Shown piece by piece: positions 8,151 to 22,318 of a DNA stretch of 64,000 nucleotides. Under the pieces are notes generated by a model. That model did not search any database and was not told the DNA's origin. It saw only the letters and a list, made by a program, of their open reading frames with translations. The stretch lies in NCBI RefSeq assembly GCF_014641695.1, contig NZ_BMIF01000007.1, positions 62,001 to 126,000 of the forward strand. The letters run 5' to 3'. The DNA is from Nitratireductor aestuarii (GTDB taxonomy: Bacteria > Pseudomonadota > Alphaproteobacteria > Rhizobiales > Rhizobiaceae). Position numbers and translations under genes: made by a program. Within the stretch, counting starts at the first letter, position 1; each line of letters opens with the position of its first letter.

Positions 8151-9026
8151 ATGCCGCAGACCCGTCTCTTCTTCCAAGCTCTCGGCCCTCAGGCCACGCA
8201 GGCATTCCAGCATCTGGAAAGGGCACTCGAGGAAGACGGGGTTCCGATTTCCATGTGGGAGGTCGATGAAGACGCCGACCTGCACGAGGTCTCGGTCTAT
8301 GTGCTCGATGGCGACACCCAGCCGCTCCGCACCCGGATGCAAAGCCTGCTGGCCGACCTCCCCTTCTCTGTCAAGATCGGCGAAGAAGAAGTGCCCGACA
8401 TCGACTGGGTCACTCATTCGCTGGAGGGTCTGCATGCAGTCCGCGCCGGCCGCTTCTTCATCCATGGGTCGCATGATAGCGACAAGGTGAACTCGGGAGA
8501 TCTGGCCATCCAGATCGACGCGGGTTTGGCGTTCGGCACCGGGCATCATGGCACCACGTCCGGATGCCTTGAAATGATTGACCGGGTGCTGAAGCGTGAG
8601 AACCCGCGTAATGCGCTCGACCTCGGCACGGGCAGCGCCGTGCTCGCCATTGCCATCGCGAAGCTGCGCCGCATTCCGGTGCTCGCAACCGACATCGATC
8701 CCGTTGCCGTCCGGGTGGCGCGTGAAAATGTTGCCATCAATGAAGTGTCCGCTTGGGTGGAGACCGCGACTGCGCCGGGCTTTCACAACCCGATCTTCGG
8801 TCAGCGAAAGCCGTTCGGACTGATCGTCGCCAATATTCTCGCGCGCCCGCTGATGAAGCTTGCGCCGGATATGGCCCGCCACCTGAAGCCAGGCGGCTCG
8901 ATCATTCTGTCAGGGATATTGGACAAGCAGCGCGATCAGGTGGTCGCGGCCTATGTCGGCCAGGGATTCCGTCACATCACGACCCTTCATCGCGAAGGCT
9001 GGGTGACGATCCACATGAAGCGCTGA
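8151..9026 (+). CDS. prmA: Ribosomal protein L11 methyltransferase
   Basis: SAM-dependent enzyme that methylates ribosomal protein L11. The 291-residue product has the N-terminal substrate-recognition domain, then [22 protein letters not shown] motif [14 protein letters not shown] (about 158-170), the acidic [10 protein letters not shown] loop and the NIL motif ([11 protein letters not shown]). It is close to the usual length. It is read from 20 bp after the Sco1-like gene. Two hairpins follow, the second with a T-run, so the transcript probably ends there. Confidence 0.95.
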   Translation: MPQTRLFFQALGPQATQAFQHLERALEEDGVPISMWEVDEDADLHEVSVYVLDGDTQPLRTRMQSLLADLPFSVKIGEEEVPDIDWVTHSLEGLHAVRAGRFFIHGSHDSDKVNSGDLAIQIDAGLAFGTGHHGTTSGCLEMIDRVLKRENPRNALDLGTGSAVLAIAIAKLRRIPVLATDIDPVAVRVARENVAINEVSAWVETATAPGFHNPIFGQRKPFGLIVANILARPLMKLAPDMARHLKPGGSIILSGILDKQRDQVVAAYVGQGFRHITTLHREGWVTIHMKR

Positions 9027-9115
9027 GCTTTTTAAGGGAGAGCGGGAAAAGGTTTCCCGTAGATACTTCCATCGAGAACCGGGGCTGTGCCCTCTCAGTT
9101 CTTCTGCCGGAGCCT

Positions 9116-9151
9116 GCCGCAACCCATGAGTTACCGGTTGCGGCCTAGCAT
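9116..9151 (+). terminator. Terminator after prmA
   Basis: A 9-bp perfect stem GCCGCAACC (9116-9124) / GGTTGCGGC (9136-9144) with an 11-nt loop is followed on the plus strand by CTAGCATTTTT. A weaker hairpin (CGGGAAA/TTTCCCG, 9043-9059) sits closer to the prmA stop. The pair could also stop the convergent small gene at 9175-9318. Confidence 0.6.
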
Positions 9152-9174
9152 TTTTCCGGCCTGCGCATATCAGA

Positions 9175-9318
9175 TTATTTCTGCTTGGCTGCGCGGGTCT
9201 GCTGCATGTCGTTGTCGAGCATGGCGCGAGCCTGACGGACGTAACGGGCTGCCTGTGCTTCGCGTGCTGCGATCATCGAGTCCAGCATGGACCGAAAAAT
9301 TCCCTTAGAATTGGCCAT
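9175..9318 (-). CDS. Small basic conserved-looking protein (47 aa)
   Basis: A 47-residue helical protein (MANSKGIFRSMLDSMIAARE, then AQAARYVRQARAMLDND). The SMLDSMIAAREAQAARYV pattern resembles short DUF1127-like proteins common in Rhizobiaceae (RExQAxRYV), which often affect RNA or metabolic regulation; that link is from memory and tentative. The ATG at 9318 has AAGGAG 8 nt upstream, better than the in-frame start 63 nt earlier. Confidence 0.6.
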   Translation of the reverse strand: MANSKGIFRSMLDSMIAAREAQAARYVRQARAMLDNDMQQTRAAKQK

Positions 9319-9614
9319 TTTGCATTCTCCTTCTCTGTTGTCTGCATCATCAATATAGGTAGACGAGCTGCCGGTAACCAACGATTTCGCTGCATGGCAG
9401 CATTGTTATTTTGCATTGCACAAAACGCCGCAACTTCAGACGCTTCCGCAGAGAAATAAAACTGAGATCAGGCCGCGGGCGTCGTTTCCATTCGGGTGCG
9501 AAATGGTCTAAGTTTCACGCCCTGCATCACCGTTCTGGATCACGGGTCCAACGGCGAAAATCCTGATCCGACCTTCTGGGTCTTCTCGCTCTAAGCTTTC
9601 GTGCGGAGTAGCAA

Positions 9615-11441
9615 ATGTTCCAATCCTTCAAGACAACCTCCGATCCGTCCCAGGCCAAGCCGCGCCTCGCAAGGCTGCGTGCACTTATGGCCGAAGAAGG
9701 GCTGGATGCGCTTCTCGTGCCGCGCGCTGATCAGCACCAGGGTGAGTACGTCGCCCCCTGCTCCGAACGTCTCGCCTGGATCACCGGCTTCACCGGGTCG
9801 GCAGGCGCCGCCGTTATCCTGAAGGATCGCGCCGTTCTCTTCGTTGACGGACGCTATACGGTTCAGGCCGGTGAGCAGACCGATCCGGCCCTCTTCGAGG
9901 TCGATAGCCTTGTCGACAACCCGCCGCGCGAGTGGATGAAGAGCAATCTTTCCACGGGAGCGAAGGTTGGCTTCGACCCCTGGCTGCACACCGTTGGCGA
10001 AGTGCGCGCCCTGCAGAAGGCGCTGGCAAAGGCTGGAGCTTCAGCCGTTCCGCTCAAGCGCAACCTGATCGATGCCGTCTGGGAGGATCGTCCAGACGAG
10101 CCTGTCGGCCCGGTCATCGTCCACCCGCTGAAATATGCCGGTGTTGCCGCCGAGGAAAAGCTCGCGACGTTGGCAGGCAAGCTCAAGGCAGAGGGCGTGG
10201 ACCACACGGTGCTGACCGATCCGGCGTCGCTTGCCTGGGCCTTCAACATCCGCGGCAGTGACGTACCGCACACGCCGCTGGCATTGGGCTTTGTCATCCT
10301 GTCGGCTTCGGCCAAGCCCAAGCTCTTCCTGGACGAGCGGAAGCTTGATCAGGAGGCGAAGGCTCACCTCACCAGCCTCGCGGAGCTATATGCGCCATCC
10401 GCGCTCACCACCGAGCTGGCAGCCCTTGCGAAGGCCGGAGCCAAGGTCGGCCTGGACGAGAACCTGGCGGCGGATCTGCTGCGGGAAGTCGTTGAGGAGA
10501 ACGGCGGAACGGTCGTTCACTTTGCTGATCCGGCGGCCCTTCCCCGCGCCATGAAGAACGAGACGGAACTCGCCGGTACGCGCAAGGCGCATGTGCGCGA
10601 TGGTGCAGCAATTACCGAGTTCCTTGCCTGGCTGGATGCGCAGGATGCCGGTTCGCTCACCGAGATCAAGGTGGTCGAGCAGCTTGAGGCAATTCGCGTG
10701 AAGGTGGGTGAAGCGATGCAGATGCCGCTGAAGGATATCTCCTTTGGCACGATCTGCGGCGAGGGTCCGAACGCCGCCCTGCCCCACTACCGCGTGACCG
10801 AGCAGAGCAACCGCAAGTCAGCGCCCGGCGAACTGCTGCTGGTCGATTCCGGCGGCCAGTTCTTCGATGGCACCACCGACATCACGCGCACCGTCGCCGT
10901 GGGCCAGCCGACCGAAGAGATGCGCAAGCGCTTCACGCTGGTGCTCAAGGGCATGATCGCCATCTCGCTCCTGCGTTTCCCCGAGGGCACGCGCGGAGCG
11001 GACATCGACGCGTTCGCGCGCAATGCGCTCTGGCGGCATGGCCTCGACTACAACCACGGCACCGGCCACGGCGTCGGCTCCTACCTCTCCGTGCATGAAG
11101 GCCCACAGCGTATTGCCAAGACCGGTGTGACCAAGCTTGCGCCCGGCATGATCCTTTCGAATGAGCCCGGCTACTACAAGCCCGGCCACTACGGCATCCG
11201 CATCGAGAATCTGATCATCGTCTCACCGGCAGAGCCCGTCGAAGGCGGCGACATCCCGATGCATTCGTTCGAGACGCTGACGCTGGCGCCCATCGACCGC
11301 AGGCTCATTGAGCCAGCGCTGCTGACGGAAGAAGAGCGGGCATGGCTCAACGCCTACCACCGCCGGGTCTATCAGGAGATCTCGCCGTTGGTCGCGCCAG
11401 AGACAGCCAAGTGGCTGGAACAGGCAACTGCCGTCATCTGA
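9615..11441 (+). CDS. pepP: Aminopeptidase P family (Xaa-Pro aminopeptidase)
   Basis: M24 metallopeptidase of 608 residues that removes N-terminal residues preceding proline. It has the long three-part form: two creatinase-like N-terminal domains and the pita-bread catalytic domain (about 315-540), then a C-terminal extension. The metal ligands are visible: two Asp in LLVDSGGQFFDGTTDITRT (about 411 and 422), His in GTGHGVGSYL (about 483), Glu in LSNEPGYY (about 517) and Glu in GIRIENL (about 531). The ATG at 9615 follows GGAG. The stop is overlapped by a hairpin shared with the convergent azlCD genes. Confidence 0.92.
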   Translation: MFQSFKTTSDPSQAKPRLARLRALMAEEGLDALLVPRADQHQGEYVAPCSERLAWITGFTGSAGAAVILKDRAVLFVDGRYTVQAGEQTDPALFEVDSLVDNPPREWMKSNLSTGAKVGFDPWLHTVGEVRALQKALAKAGASAVPLKRNLIDAVWEDRPDEPVGPVIVHPLKYAGVAAEEKLATLAGKLKAEGVDHTVLTDPASLAWAFNIRGSDVPHTPLALGFVILSASAKPKLFLDERKLDQEAKAHLTSLAELYAPSALTTELAALAKAGAKVGLDENLAADLLREVVEENGGTVVHFADPAALPRAMKNETELAGTRKAHVRDGAAITEFLAWLDAQDAGSLTEIKVVEQLEAIRVKVGEAMQMPLKDISFGTICGEGPNAALPHYRVTEQSNRKSAPGELLLVDSGGQFFDGTTDITRTVAVGQPTEEMRKRFTLVLKGMIAISLLRFPEGTRGADIDAFARNALWRHGLDYNHGTGHGVGSYLSVHEGPQRIAKTGVTKLAPGMILSNEPGYYKPGHYGIRIENLIIVSPAEPVEGGDIPMHSFETLTLAPIDRRLIEPALLTEEERAWLNAYHRRVYQEISPLVAPETAKWLEQATAVI

Positions 11442-11448
11442 CGGCAGT
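11427..11448. terminator. Bidirectional hairpin between pepP and azlD
   Basis: ACTGCCGTCA (11427-11436) and TGACGGCAGT (11439-11448) form a near-perfect 10-bp stem that overlaps the last codons and stop of the plus-strand peptidase and ends 5 bp before the minus-strand azlD stop. It is placed to terminate both. Confidence 0.5.
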
Positions 11449-11453
11449 GCGCT

Positions 11454-11753
11454 CTAACCGAAGAACTGACGCAGGATCACGAGCAGTCCTGCGCCGACCA
11501 GGAACATGAGGAGGAAGCTGCCGCCGGTGAAAGCAATCACGGCGGCGGCCGCAAGGGCGATCCACTCCGCCGGGCCACCTTCCACGACAGCGGGCGCGAA
11601 AAGCGTCGTCAGAACCGCGACGGGCACCGCGTTCAATCCGGCTTCGACGCGCGGATGAAGCCGCTCGAAACGCGAAATCACGAGATGACCGCCGATGCGG
11701 GTCAGGTAGGTCAGCACCCCCCCGGCCAAGATGATCCAGAATGTGGTGCTCAC
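11454..11753 (-). CDS. azlD: AzlD family small subunit of branched-chain amino acid exporter
   Basis: Membrane protein of 99 residues with three or four hydrophobic helices (FWIILAGGVLTYLTRIGG at the N-terminus, then VAVLTTLFAP, WIALAAAAVIAFT and FLLMFLVGAGLLVIL). It matches the AzlD/YgaH family, the small partner of AzlC in export of branched-chain or related amino acids. It overlaps the azlC stop by 4 nt, as expected for a coupled pair. Confidence 0.88.
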   Translation of the reverse strand: MSTTFWIILAGGVLTYLTRIGGHLVISRFERLHPRVEAGLNAVPVAVLTTLFAPAVVEGGPAEWIALAAAAVIAFTGGSFLLMFLVGAGLLVILRQFFG

Positions 11754-12496
11754 GGATTACGCTCTCCGGTGTGGTCGTGCTCGGCTGCTTCGTCTTTCGC
11801 GGCAACGGGCGGAAGGAAGGCGCCGACGAAAACGCCAACGAAGGCGCCCACCGTTACATGCCAGGGCGAGCCGATGGTCTTGTAACCCAGAATGGCGCCC
11901 AATGCGCTTGACGCGGCTATCGGGAACCAGTTGTGGCGCGTGCGCAACGTCAGCACGATGCAGAAGAAATAGATCGTCAGAAGGAAATCGATGCCAAACA
12001 CGTGAGGATCGGGGATGAACTGCCCGAACACGGCACCGAGATAGGTGGAGATGAGCCATGTGACGTAAACGGTCAGCGCCATCCCCATGTACCAGGCGAA
12101 GTGCAGCGGAACCCCGCTCGATGTCCGCCGCTCCGACTCCGCGAACAGCTGATCGACCAGAAAGAAGTATCCAATGATCTGCTTGCCGATCGGCCAGCGC
12201 GCCAGATAGCGCCCCACGGCCGCTGAATAGAGCACGAGCCGGAAGTTCACGGCAAAGATGGACAGCACGATCAACCATGGCGCGACGTGGGAACCGAACA
12301 GTTCTATACCCACCAGCTGGCTTGCGCCCGCATAGATGAATGCGCTCATGAACATGGCCTCGCCCACCGAGAAATTGTGTTCGACGGCCAGCATTCCAAA
12401 CAATGCACCAAAGGGTGCCACACCAACGAGAACTGGAAGGCTGAGTGCGATACCTTCCAGAAACTGGTCACGTGGGGTTGCCTGTTGTGCCGACAT
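11750..12496 (-). CDS. azlC: AzlC family permease (large subunit)
   Basis: Inner-membrane protein of 248 residues with six or seven hydrophobic segments and the AzlC signature (GVAPFGALFGMLAVEHNFSVGEAMFMSAFIYAGASQ, and FRLVLYSAAVGRYL). It forms the exporter with AzlD encoded immediately downstream. AGGAG lies about 5 nt upstream of the ATG at 12496. The specific substrate cannot be read from the sequence. Confidence 0.9.
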   Translation of the reverse strand: MSAQQATPRDQFLEGIALSLPVLVGVAPFGALFGMLAVEHNFSVGEAMFMSAFIYAGASQLVGIELFGSHVAPWLIVLSIFAVNFRLVLYSAAVGRYLARWPIGKQIIGYFFLVDQLFAESERRTSSGVPLHFAWYMGMALTVYVTWLISTYLGAVFGQFIPDPHVFGIDFLLTIYFFCIVLTLRTRHNWFPIAASSALGAILGYKTIGSPWHVTVGAFVGVFVGAFLPPVAAKDEAAEHDHTGERNP

Positions 12497-12591
12497 CCCG
12501 ACTCCTGCCGTTTCGATTTCACACGCATTGCTAGCGAAAGACCCGTCCGCTAGCCATGGCTGATTTCAAAACGTCTGATCAGTTATTTTGA

Positions 12592-13119
12592 TCAAGCAGG
12601 ATTTTCTGCAAGTATCCTCGTCATATAGACCGCGTCGCATCCATAAGTCTCGAGCTTGGCGGCCAGTTCGGGTACCTGAAAGATCCGGAACCCCTGCTGC
12701 ACCCAAAACCCCGTCGAATTGTTTACGGAGACAAGCGCCATCCGTTCAAATCCAAGCTCACGCGCATGCGCCTCAATCATCCGAGATGCAGTGTGCCCGG
12801 CCCGCAGTCCTCGAGCAGCAGGCAGAAGGGCAATGTCGTGGATGTAGTAGACTTCGGGCTCAGGCAACTCGCCAATGAGCCTATCCAGGTCCGGGGCATC
12901 CGCAGCCTTCCAAGGGTGGCTGAACAGATATCCGAGTGTCGTACCATCAGCCGAATTTGACAGGATGAAACAGCCCTCCGGGTGCAGCTTCAGCTTTTCC
13001 GCAAGAACATCCCGGTCCTCGGGTAACCCGGGGTGGACGATCTGCGCGATCCTGTCCACCTCATCCACGTCCTCAGGTGTCATCGCCCTCCAATGTGCAG
13101 ATTCAACACTGCCAACCAT
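12592..13119 (-). CDS. GNAT family N-acetyltransferase
   Basis: A 175-residue GNAT-fold enzyme using acetyl-CoA. The acceptor-side start (WRAMTPEDVDEVDRIAQIVHP), the beta-strand YIHDIALLPAARGLRAGHTASRMIEA (motif A, normally R/QxxGxG/A; here RGLRAG) and the late ALVSVNNSTGFWVQQGF segment are recognisable. It begins 2 bp after the ligA stop and has GGAG upstream inside ligA, so it is read as the last gene of the long minus-strand block. The substrate is unknown. Confidence 0.85.
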   Translation of the reverse strand: MVGSVESAHWRAMTPEDVDEVDRIAQIVHPGLPEDRDVLAEKLKLHPEGCFILSNSADGTTLGYLFSHPWKAADAPDLDRLIGELPEPEVYYIHDIALLPAARGLRAGHTASRMIEAHARELGFERMALVSVNNSTGFWVQQGFRIFQVPELAAKLETYGCDAVYMTRILAENPA

Positions 13120-13121
13120 AG

Positions 13122-17022
<3,901 letters not shown>

Positions 17023-17035
17023 TCCCTGCCCCTGG

Positions 17036-17902
17036 TCAGCTTCCTACGACTGATTTGACCGCCTTGGAGATCCAGGAGCCGCGGTTCTCGCGTGGCTCCA
17101 GACCGCCCGACTGCAGCAGCTTGTAGGAATCCTTGTACCACTGGCTGTCGGGATAGTTGTGGCCGAGCACGGCAGCCGCGGTCTGTGCTTCCGACGAGAT
17201 GCCCATCGCGAGATAGGTTTCCGTCAGGCGGGCGAGCGCCTCTTCCACGTGGCGGGTATTGCCGTAGTTTTCGACAACGCCACGGAAACGGCGAATCGCA
17301 GCGATATATTCATGGCGCTCGAGATAGTAGCGGCCAACCTGCATTTCCTTGCCGGCGAGCTGATCGCGAGCAACGCGGATCTTGTCCTTTGCGTCGGCGA
17401 CGTACTGGGAGTCCGGCCAGCGCTGCACCACCTCTTCCATCGCCTCGATGGTGCGGCGGGCATCGCCCTGGTCTTGCGTCACGTCCTTGATCTGACGGAA
17501 GTAGCTCAGACCAATCAGGTACTGCGCATAAGCCGCATCCTGATCGCTCGGGTAGAGGTTCACGAAGCGCTTGCCGCTGTTGATCGCCTCAACATACTTG
17601 CCCTGGCGGTAATTGGTGAAGGTGCCCATGATGAGCGCCTTGCGCGCATATTCCGAATAGGGATGCTGCTTGTCGACCGCCTCGAACTTCTTCGAAGCTT
17701 CGGTCAGGCGACCGGCCTCAAGATTGGCGAGTGCCTGGTTGTAGAGAACGTCCGCTGGTTCCGTGCTCTCAACGTAGGACGAAAGATCGAGATCCTTCTC
17801 CGCGTTGCAACCTGCAAGGAACAGTGGAACTGCAATAGCCGCTGTCGCCAACTTCGCAAAGTTAAGCGGAAGATGGATCTTGGCTGCGCGTCTAAAACTC
17901 AT
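17036..17902 (-). CDS. bamD: Outer membrane protein assembly factor BamD
   Basis: Outer-membrane lipoprotein of the BAM complex that folds beta-barrel proteins. The 288-residue product has a signal peptide with lipobox FLAGC (Cys32) and a series of TPR helices ([58 protein letters not shown]). ATG 17902 is preferred to an in-frame start 33 nt upstream because it gives a normal signal peptide and has GAGGG upstream. It lies between lpxC and recN, the usual rhizobial order. Confidence 0.94.
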   Translation of the reverse strand: MSFRRAAKIHLPLNFAKLATAAIAVPLFLAGCNAEKDLDLSSYVESTEPADVLYNQALANLEAGRLTEASKKFEAVDKQHPYSEYARKALIMGTFTNYRQGKYVEAINSGKRFVNLYPSDQDAAYAQYLIGLSYFRQIKDVTQDQGDARRTIEAMEEVVQRWPDSQYVADAKDKIRVARDQLAGKEMQVGRYYLERHEYIAAIRRFRGVVENYGNTRHVEEALARLTETYLAMGISSEAQTAAAVLGHNYPDSQWYKDSYKLLQSGGLEPRENRGSWISKAVKSVVGS

Positions 17903-18149
17903 TCTCAATCGCCCTCTCGGCGTTAGGACAAACACTTCCGCATGCGCTTATGCAATACGCATAATCGGGAACCCCGGCAATGCTATCCTTGCCCAATCGC
18001 ACATTTTTAAGGCGGATGACAACAGGCACAAGGCTTTGAGCCACATATCCACCTTCCATAAGCCTGCAGGCAAAGCAAACGTCAGGCTTCGTTTCCGCTG
18101 AACTTCGGATATTGCAGAACCTGCAAAGTGATTCCCGAAGTTTTCGAGC

Positions 18150-19055
18150 CTATTCTGCGCGCGTAATGTCCTCGTAGCCAGTCCCTGCCCTGCGGGCTTC
18201 CACAATCTCAAAGGCAGATGGATCGGCGAGCACTTCCTTCACGACCGTTCCGTTCAGCCGGTGGCCGCTTCGGTAGGAGCGGAAGCAGCCGATGATCGGT
18301 CCGCCAATCACAGCCAGATCGCCGATGGCATCAAGCGTCTTGTGGCGGACGAATTCGTCCGGGTAGCGCAGCCCCGCGGCGTTGACGACGCGATCGTCCT
18401 CGCCGATCACAACCGAATTCTCGAGCGACGAGCCGAGCGCCAGGCCTGCCGCCCAGAGCCATTCGACATCCTTGATGAAGCCGAAGGTGCGGGCATGGGA
18501 GATTTCTCGCGAGTAGATTCTTGCGCTAAGATCGAGGCCGATCTTCTGCCGGCCAATGGCCGGCGTTGCAAAGTCGATCTCAACTTCAAAGCGCGTGCCA
18601 TTATAGGGAACAAGCTCGGCCCATGCCTCGCCAGCTTCGACCCGCACGGGCTTCAGGATGCGGATGAAACGCCGGCTGGCTGGCAGGGTCTCGATCCCTG
18701 CCTCCACAAACGCATCGAGGAACATGATCGAACTGCCATCGAGAATCGGAACCTCGGAGTTGTCGATCTCAATCAGGAGATTGTCGATGCCAAGCCCGGA
18801 CACGGCGGACATCAGGTGCTCGATGGTCATCACCTGGTCGCCATCGTTGTTTCCGATCACGGTGCAGAGGTCGGTCTTGGCGACTTGCGAAGCGTGAGCA
18901 CGGATCAAGCGTCCCTCGGCGCCCGAATCGACGCGCTTGAAGACGATGCCCTCGCCCGCCGTGGCAGGGTTGAAATGGACAGTGACCGGTTTGCCGCTAT
19001 GTACGCCGACGCCGGACAGGCTGACGCGCTTCTTCAATGTTGTCTGCTGATCCAC
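18150..19055 (-). CDS. lpxC: UDP-3-O-acyl-N-acetylglucosamine deacetylase
   Basis: Zinc enzyme for the committed step of lipid A synthesis. The 301-residue product carries the expected residues at standard positions: H80 (MTIEH), H238 and D242 (HKTLDAIGD), and H265 (SGHRLNG). The only start in frame after an upstream stop is GTG 19055, with AGGA about 8 nt before it. It follows the ftsZ terminator, so it probably has its own promoter in 19056-19213. An intergenic stretch of about 250 bp separates it from bamD. Confidence 0.96.
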   Translation of the reverse strand: MDQQTTLKKRVSLSGVGVHSGKPVTVHFNPATAGEGIVFKRVDSGAEGRLIRAHASQVAKTDLCTVIGNNDGDQVMTIEHLMSAVSGLGIDNLLIEIDNSEVPILDGSSIMFLDAFVEAGIETLPASRRFIRILKPVRVEAGEAWAELVPYNGTRFEVEIDFATPAIGRQKIGLDLSARIYSREISHARTFGFIKDVEWLWAAGLALGSSLENSVVIGEDDRVVNAAGLRYPDEFVRHKTLDAIGDLAVIGGPIIGCFRSYRSGHRLNGTVVKEVLADPSAFEIVEARRAGTGYEDITRAE

Positions 19056-19151
19056 GGTACCGATCCTGTGTCTGTCATCGATCTGTGGACGTCATAAACC
19101 CAAAATCGGGCAGGACGCAAAAGGCGGAAGAAAATAGTCGGCCGCGATAAT

Positions 19152-19181
19152 GGAAAAAGAAATGGGCGCCGAGGCGCCCAC
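19152..19181 (-). terminator. Rho-independent terminator of ftsZ
   Basis: On the minus strand TGGGCGCC...GGCGCCCA (19180-19173 with 19170-19163) is followed at once by TTTCTTTTTCC. It lies 33 nt after the ftsZ stop and closes the ddl-ftsQ-ftsA-ftsZ segment. Confidence 0.8.
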
Positions 19182-19213
19182 TTCAAAATCAAGCGGAAAA
19201 GATAGCAGCGGTA

Positions 19214-20953
19214 CTAGTTGGCCTGACGGCGCAGGAATGCGGGGATCTCCAGCTGATCCTCTTCCTGCTGGTGGCGCGTCTGCTGAACCAGACGGCCCTG
19301 GTCGTCGAGCTGGCCGCGAGCCGGTGCATAGAACTGGCTCTCCTGACGGCGCGGCTCGGCCTGACGCAGGCGCGGCTCCGGCGGCGTTGCGGTGTGGTCG
19401 TCTTCTTCGCGGCGGGACAGACCAGCCGTCAGGCGCTTCAGGAGACCCATCGGACCACGGTCTTCATGCTCGGGAGCCGGGGCCGGCGCACGGTTGATCT
19501 CAGCCTGAACCTGCGGCGGGAAATCGGTGACCTGCGGCATGCGCGGCTGCTGCTGCTGTACGGGAGCCTGATGGTGCTGCGGCTGCGGAGCTGCGGCGAC
19601 CGGCTGCTGCTGCGGAGCAACGGCGGCGGGACGCAGAACCTGCGGCTGAACCGGCTGCTGCACGTGCTGCTGCGGCTGTACCTGCTGTACCTGCGGCTGA
19701 ACCGGAGCGCGCGGTGCTACTTCCGGCTGAACCGGACGGAATAGGTTGCTCTGCGGCTGGAAGGCCGGTGCGGCAGGCTGGTGAGCCGGCTGAACCGAAC
19801 GGGCAACTTCCTCGATCTGCTGCTCGATGAGCGAAGCTTCGCTCGGCTCAGGCTGGAAGGCTGCGGGGCGAACCGGAACCTGCGGCTGCTGTGCAACCTG
19901 AACAGCAGGCTTCGGCTGCGGCTGCATCTGTACGGCCGGACGCGGGGTGGCGCGGATAGCCGTCGGAGCTGCAGCAATGTCGGCAGCCGACTTGTCGATG
20001 CCGGTGGCGACAACCGACACGCGGATAACGCCCTCGAGGTCTTCGTCGAAAGTCGCACCGAGGATGATGTTGGCGTCCGGATCGACCTCTTCGCGGATGC
20101 GGGTTGCTGCTTCGTCGACCTCGAACAGGGTCATGTCGCGACCACCGGTGATCGAGATCAGGAGGCCCTTGGCGCCCTTCATTGACGTCTCGTCGAGCAG
20201 CGGGTTGGCGATCGCAGCCTCAGCCGCAGCCATTGCACGACCGCTGCCGGAAGCTTCGCCGGTGCCCATCATGGCCTTGCCCATCTCGCGCATTACCGAA
20301 CGAACGTCGGCGAAGTCGAGGTTGATCAGGCCTTCCTTGACCATCAGGTCGGTGATGCAGGCAACGCCCGAGTAGAGCACCTGGTCGGCCATCGCGAATG
20401 CGTCGGCGAAGGTGGTCTTGTCGTTGGCGATGCGGAACAGGTTCTGGTTCGGGATGACGATCAGGGTGTCGACGCAAGCCTGAAGCTCTTCGATGCCCTG
20501 CTCTGCAGTGCGCATGCGGCGCTGGCCTTCAAAGTGGAAAGGCTTGGTCACAACGCCGACGGTCAGAATGCCACGCTCACGGGCTGCGCGAGCGACGACC
20601 GGAGCCGCACCCGTACCCGTACCACCACCCATGCCGGCGGTGACGAAGCACATGTGCGTGCTTGTCAGCTGGTCAAGGATCTCGTCAATGCATTCTTCGG
20701 CAGCAGCACGGCCCACTTCCGGCTGGGATCCGGCGCCCAGGCCTTCCGTCACGTTCGCACCGAGCTGGATTACCCGCTCTGCCTTGGACATGGCCAAAGC
20801 CTGCGCATCGGTGTTTGCGCAGACAAATTCCACGCCGCGCAAACCGGCGTTGATCATGTTGTTTACGGCGTTACCGCCGCCGCCTCCAACGCCAAAAACC
20901 GTGATCCTCGGCTTTAGCTCGGTTATGTCCGGCTTCCGCAAGTTGATCGTCAT
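19214..20953 (-). CDS. ftsZ: Cell division protein FtsZ
   Basis: Tubulin-like GTPase forming the Z ring. The 579-residue product has the GTP-binding loop GGGTGTG (about 109-115), the T7 loop region ([17 protein letters not shown]) and the C-terminal peptide [10 protein letters not shown] (about 568-577) that binds FtsA. Between about residue 320 and 560 there is a very long Gln/Pro/Ala/Val-rich linker, typical of rhizobial FtsZ and much longer than the E. coli one. AGGACGAGGATA before the ATG supplies the ribosome site. It follows ftsA by 54 bp and ends at a terminator. Confidence 0.97.
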   Translation of the reverse strand: MTINLRKPDITELKPRITVFGVGGGGGNAVNNMINAGLRGVEFVCANTDAQALAMSKAERVIQLGANVTEGLGAGSQPEVGRAAAEECIDEILDQLTSTHMCFVTAGMGGGTGTGAAPVVARAARERGILTVGVVTKPFHFEGQRRMRTAEQGIEELQACVDTLIVIPNQNLFRIANDKTTFADAFAMADQVLYSGVACITDLMVKEGLINLDFADVRSVMREMGKAMMGTGEASGSGRAMAAAEAAIANPLLDETSMKGAKGLLISITGGRDMTLFEVDEAATRIREEVDPDANIILGATFDEDLEGVIRVSVVATGIDKSAADIAAAPTAIRATPRPAVQMQPQPKPAVQVAQQPQVPVRPAAFQPEPSEASLIEQQIEEVARSVQPAHQPAAPAFQPQSNLFRPVQPEVAPRAPVQPQVQQVQPQQHVQQPVQPQVLRPAAVAPQQQPVAAAPQPQHHQAPVQQQQPRMPQVTDFPPQVQAEINRAPAPAPEHEDRGPMGLLKRLTAGLSRREEDDHTATPPEPRLRQAEPRRQESQFYAPARGQLDDQGRLVQQTRHQQEEDQLEIPAFLRRQAN

Positions 20954-21007
20954 TATCCTCGTCCTTTCCGCCTTTTCTGCCGGGCCCGCTGCTGGCCGTC
21001 CCCCGGA

Positions 21008-22318
21008 TCAAAAACTGTCACGCAACCACTGACTCACACGCTGAAGGCGACCACCCGTCCCGGTGGCGCGCATCAGGAAACCACCCCGAACGTTGCGGCT
21101 CTCGAAGCCTGCAACCTGCGGGTAAATAAGAAGACCGACCGGAGCCGCGAAAGCTGCACCCTTGGCAGCTTCAGGCAGGCCGGTAACGCCCAGCGGACGA
21201 CCGAGGCGAACATTCCGCCCCATCAGACGACGCGCCGCTTCGGGAAGTCCCGCAAGCTGGCTCGCACCACCCGTCAACACCACACGACGTCCTACAAGAT
21301 GACCGTAGCCCGAACGGTTCAGCCGATCGCGAACCAGTTCAAGCGTCTCTTCAACACGCGCCCTGATGATCCGCGACATGACCGAGCGCGGCACCTGCAG
21401 GGGCTGATCATGCTCATCCGCACCCATGGGCAGGATCGAAACAACGCTGCGATCGTCGGCGCTCGCCGGCAGGGCCGAACCGTGCATGACCTTCAGCCGC
21501 TCTGCATCATCGAGGCGGGTCGACAGGCCACGCGCCAGATCCATCGTCACGTGATTGCCGCCGATCGGAAGCGCGTCGGCATGAACAAACTTGCCTTCAA
21601 CGAAGACCGAAATCGTGGTCGTGCCGCCGCCCATATCGATGCAGGCAGCGCCCATCTCGGTCTCGTCATCGACCAGGGTCGCCAGTCCGCTCGCATAGGG
21701 CGTGGCCACCATCGTCTCGACCGCCAGATGGGCCCGGTTGACGCACAGTTCGATGTTACGCAGCGGGACTGAATCAGCGGTGACGACATGCATGTCGACA
21801 CCAAGCTGGTCACCGACCATTCCGCGCGGATCGCGAATGCCGCGTTCGGTGTCGAGGGCGAAACCGACCGCCAGCGAGTGTACAACCTCACGCTCGGCAC
21901 GCAATGCCTGACGCGCACCGGCAACAAGCACCTTGTTAACGTCGGACTTGGATACCTGATGACCACCGAGGCTGATTGCGGCCGTTGCCGGCTCACTCTT
22001 CAGCCTGCCCGCGGATACGTTGATGATCAACGAGTCCACGGTGAGCCCGGCCATTCTCTCTGCGGCGTCGACCGCGAGGCGAATAGCCTGCTCAGCCTTC
22101 TCCAGGTTTACGATAACGCCGGACTTTACGCCTTCGGACTTCTGATGTCCGATACCAATGACCTTGATGCGGTGCGTGCGGTGCGACAGCGCGACGCCAC
22201 CTTCATTCGGCAGGAGCTTTGCAATGATGCAGCAAACCTTGCTGGAACCAATATCCAGCACGGTAATGATACCAGAACGGCGCTGTGGGGAATTGCTGTC
22301 GCCGAGCAACCAGTTCAT
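21008..22318 (-). CDS. ftsA: Cell division protein FtsA
   Basis: Actin-like ATPase that tethers FtsZ to the membrane. The 436-residue product shows the actin-family phosphate 1 motif (TVLDIGSSKVCCII), the 1C insert domain, phosphate 2 (CIDMGGGTTTISVF), the adenosine motif (RVVLTGGASQLAGL) and a C-terminal amphipathic end (RLQRVSQWLRDSF). It overlaps the ftsQ stop by 4 nt (ATGA) and precedes ftsZ. Confidence 0.96.
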   Translation of the reverse strand: MNWLLGDSNSPQRRSGIITVLDIGSSKVCCIIAKLLPNEGGVALSHRTHRIKVIGIGHQKSEGVKSGVIVNLEKAEQAIRLAVDAAERMAGLTVDSLIINVSAGRLKSEPATAAISLGGHQVSKSDVNKVLVAGARQALRAEREVVHSLAVGFALDTERGIRDPRGMVGDQLGVDMHVVTADSVPLRNIELCVNRAHLAVETMVATPYASGLATLVDDETEMGAACIDMGGGTTTISVFVEGKFVHADALPIGGNHVTMDLARGLSTRLDDAERLKVMHGSALPASADDRSVVSILPMGADEHDQPLQVPRSVMSRIIRARVEETLELVRDRLNRSGYGHLVGRRVVLTGGASQLAGLPEAARRLMGRNVRLGRPLGVTGLPEAAKGAAFAAPVGLLIYPQVAGFESRNVRGGFLMRATGTGGRLQRVSQWLRDSF

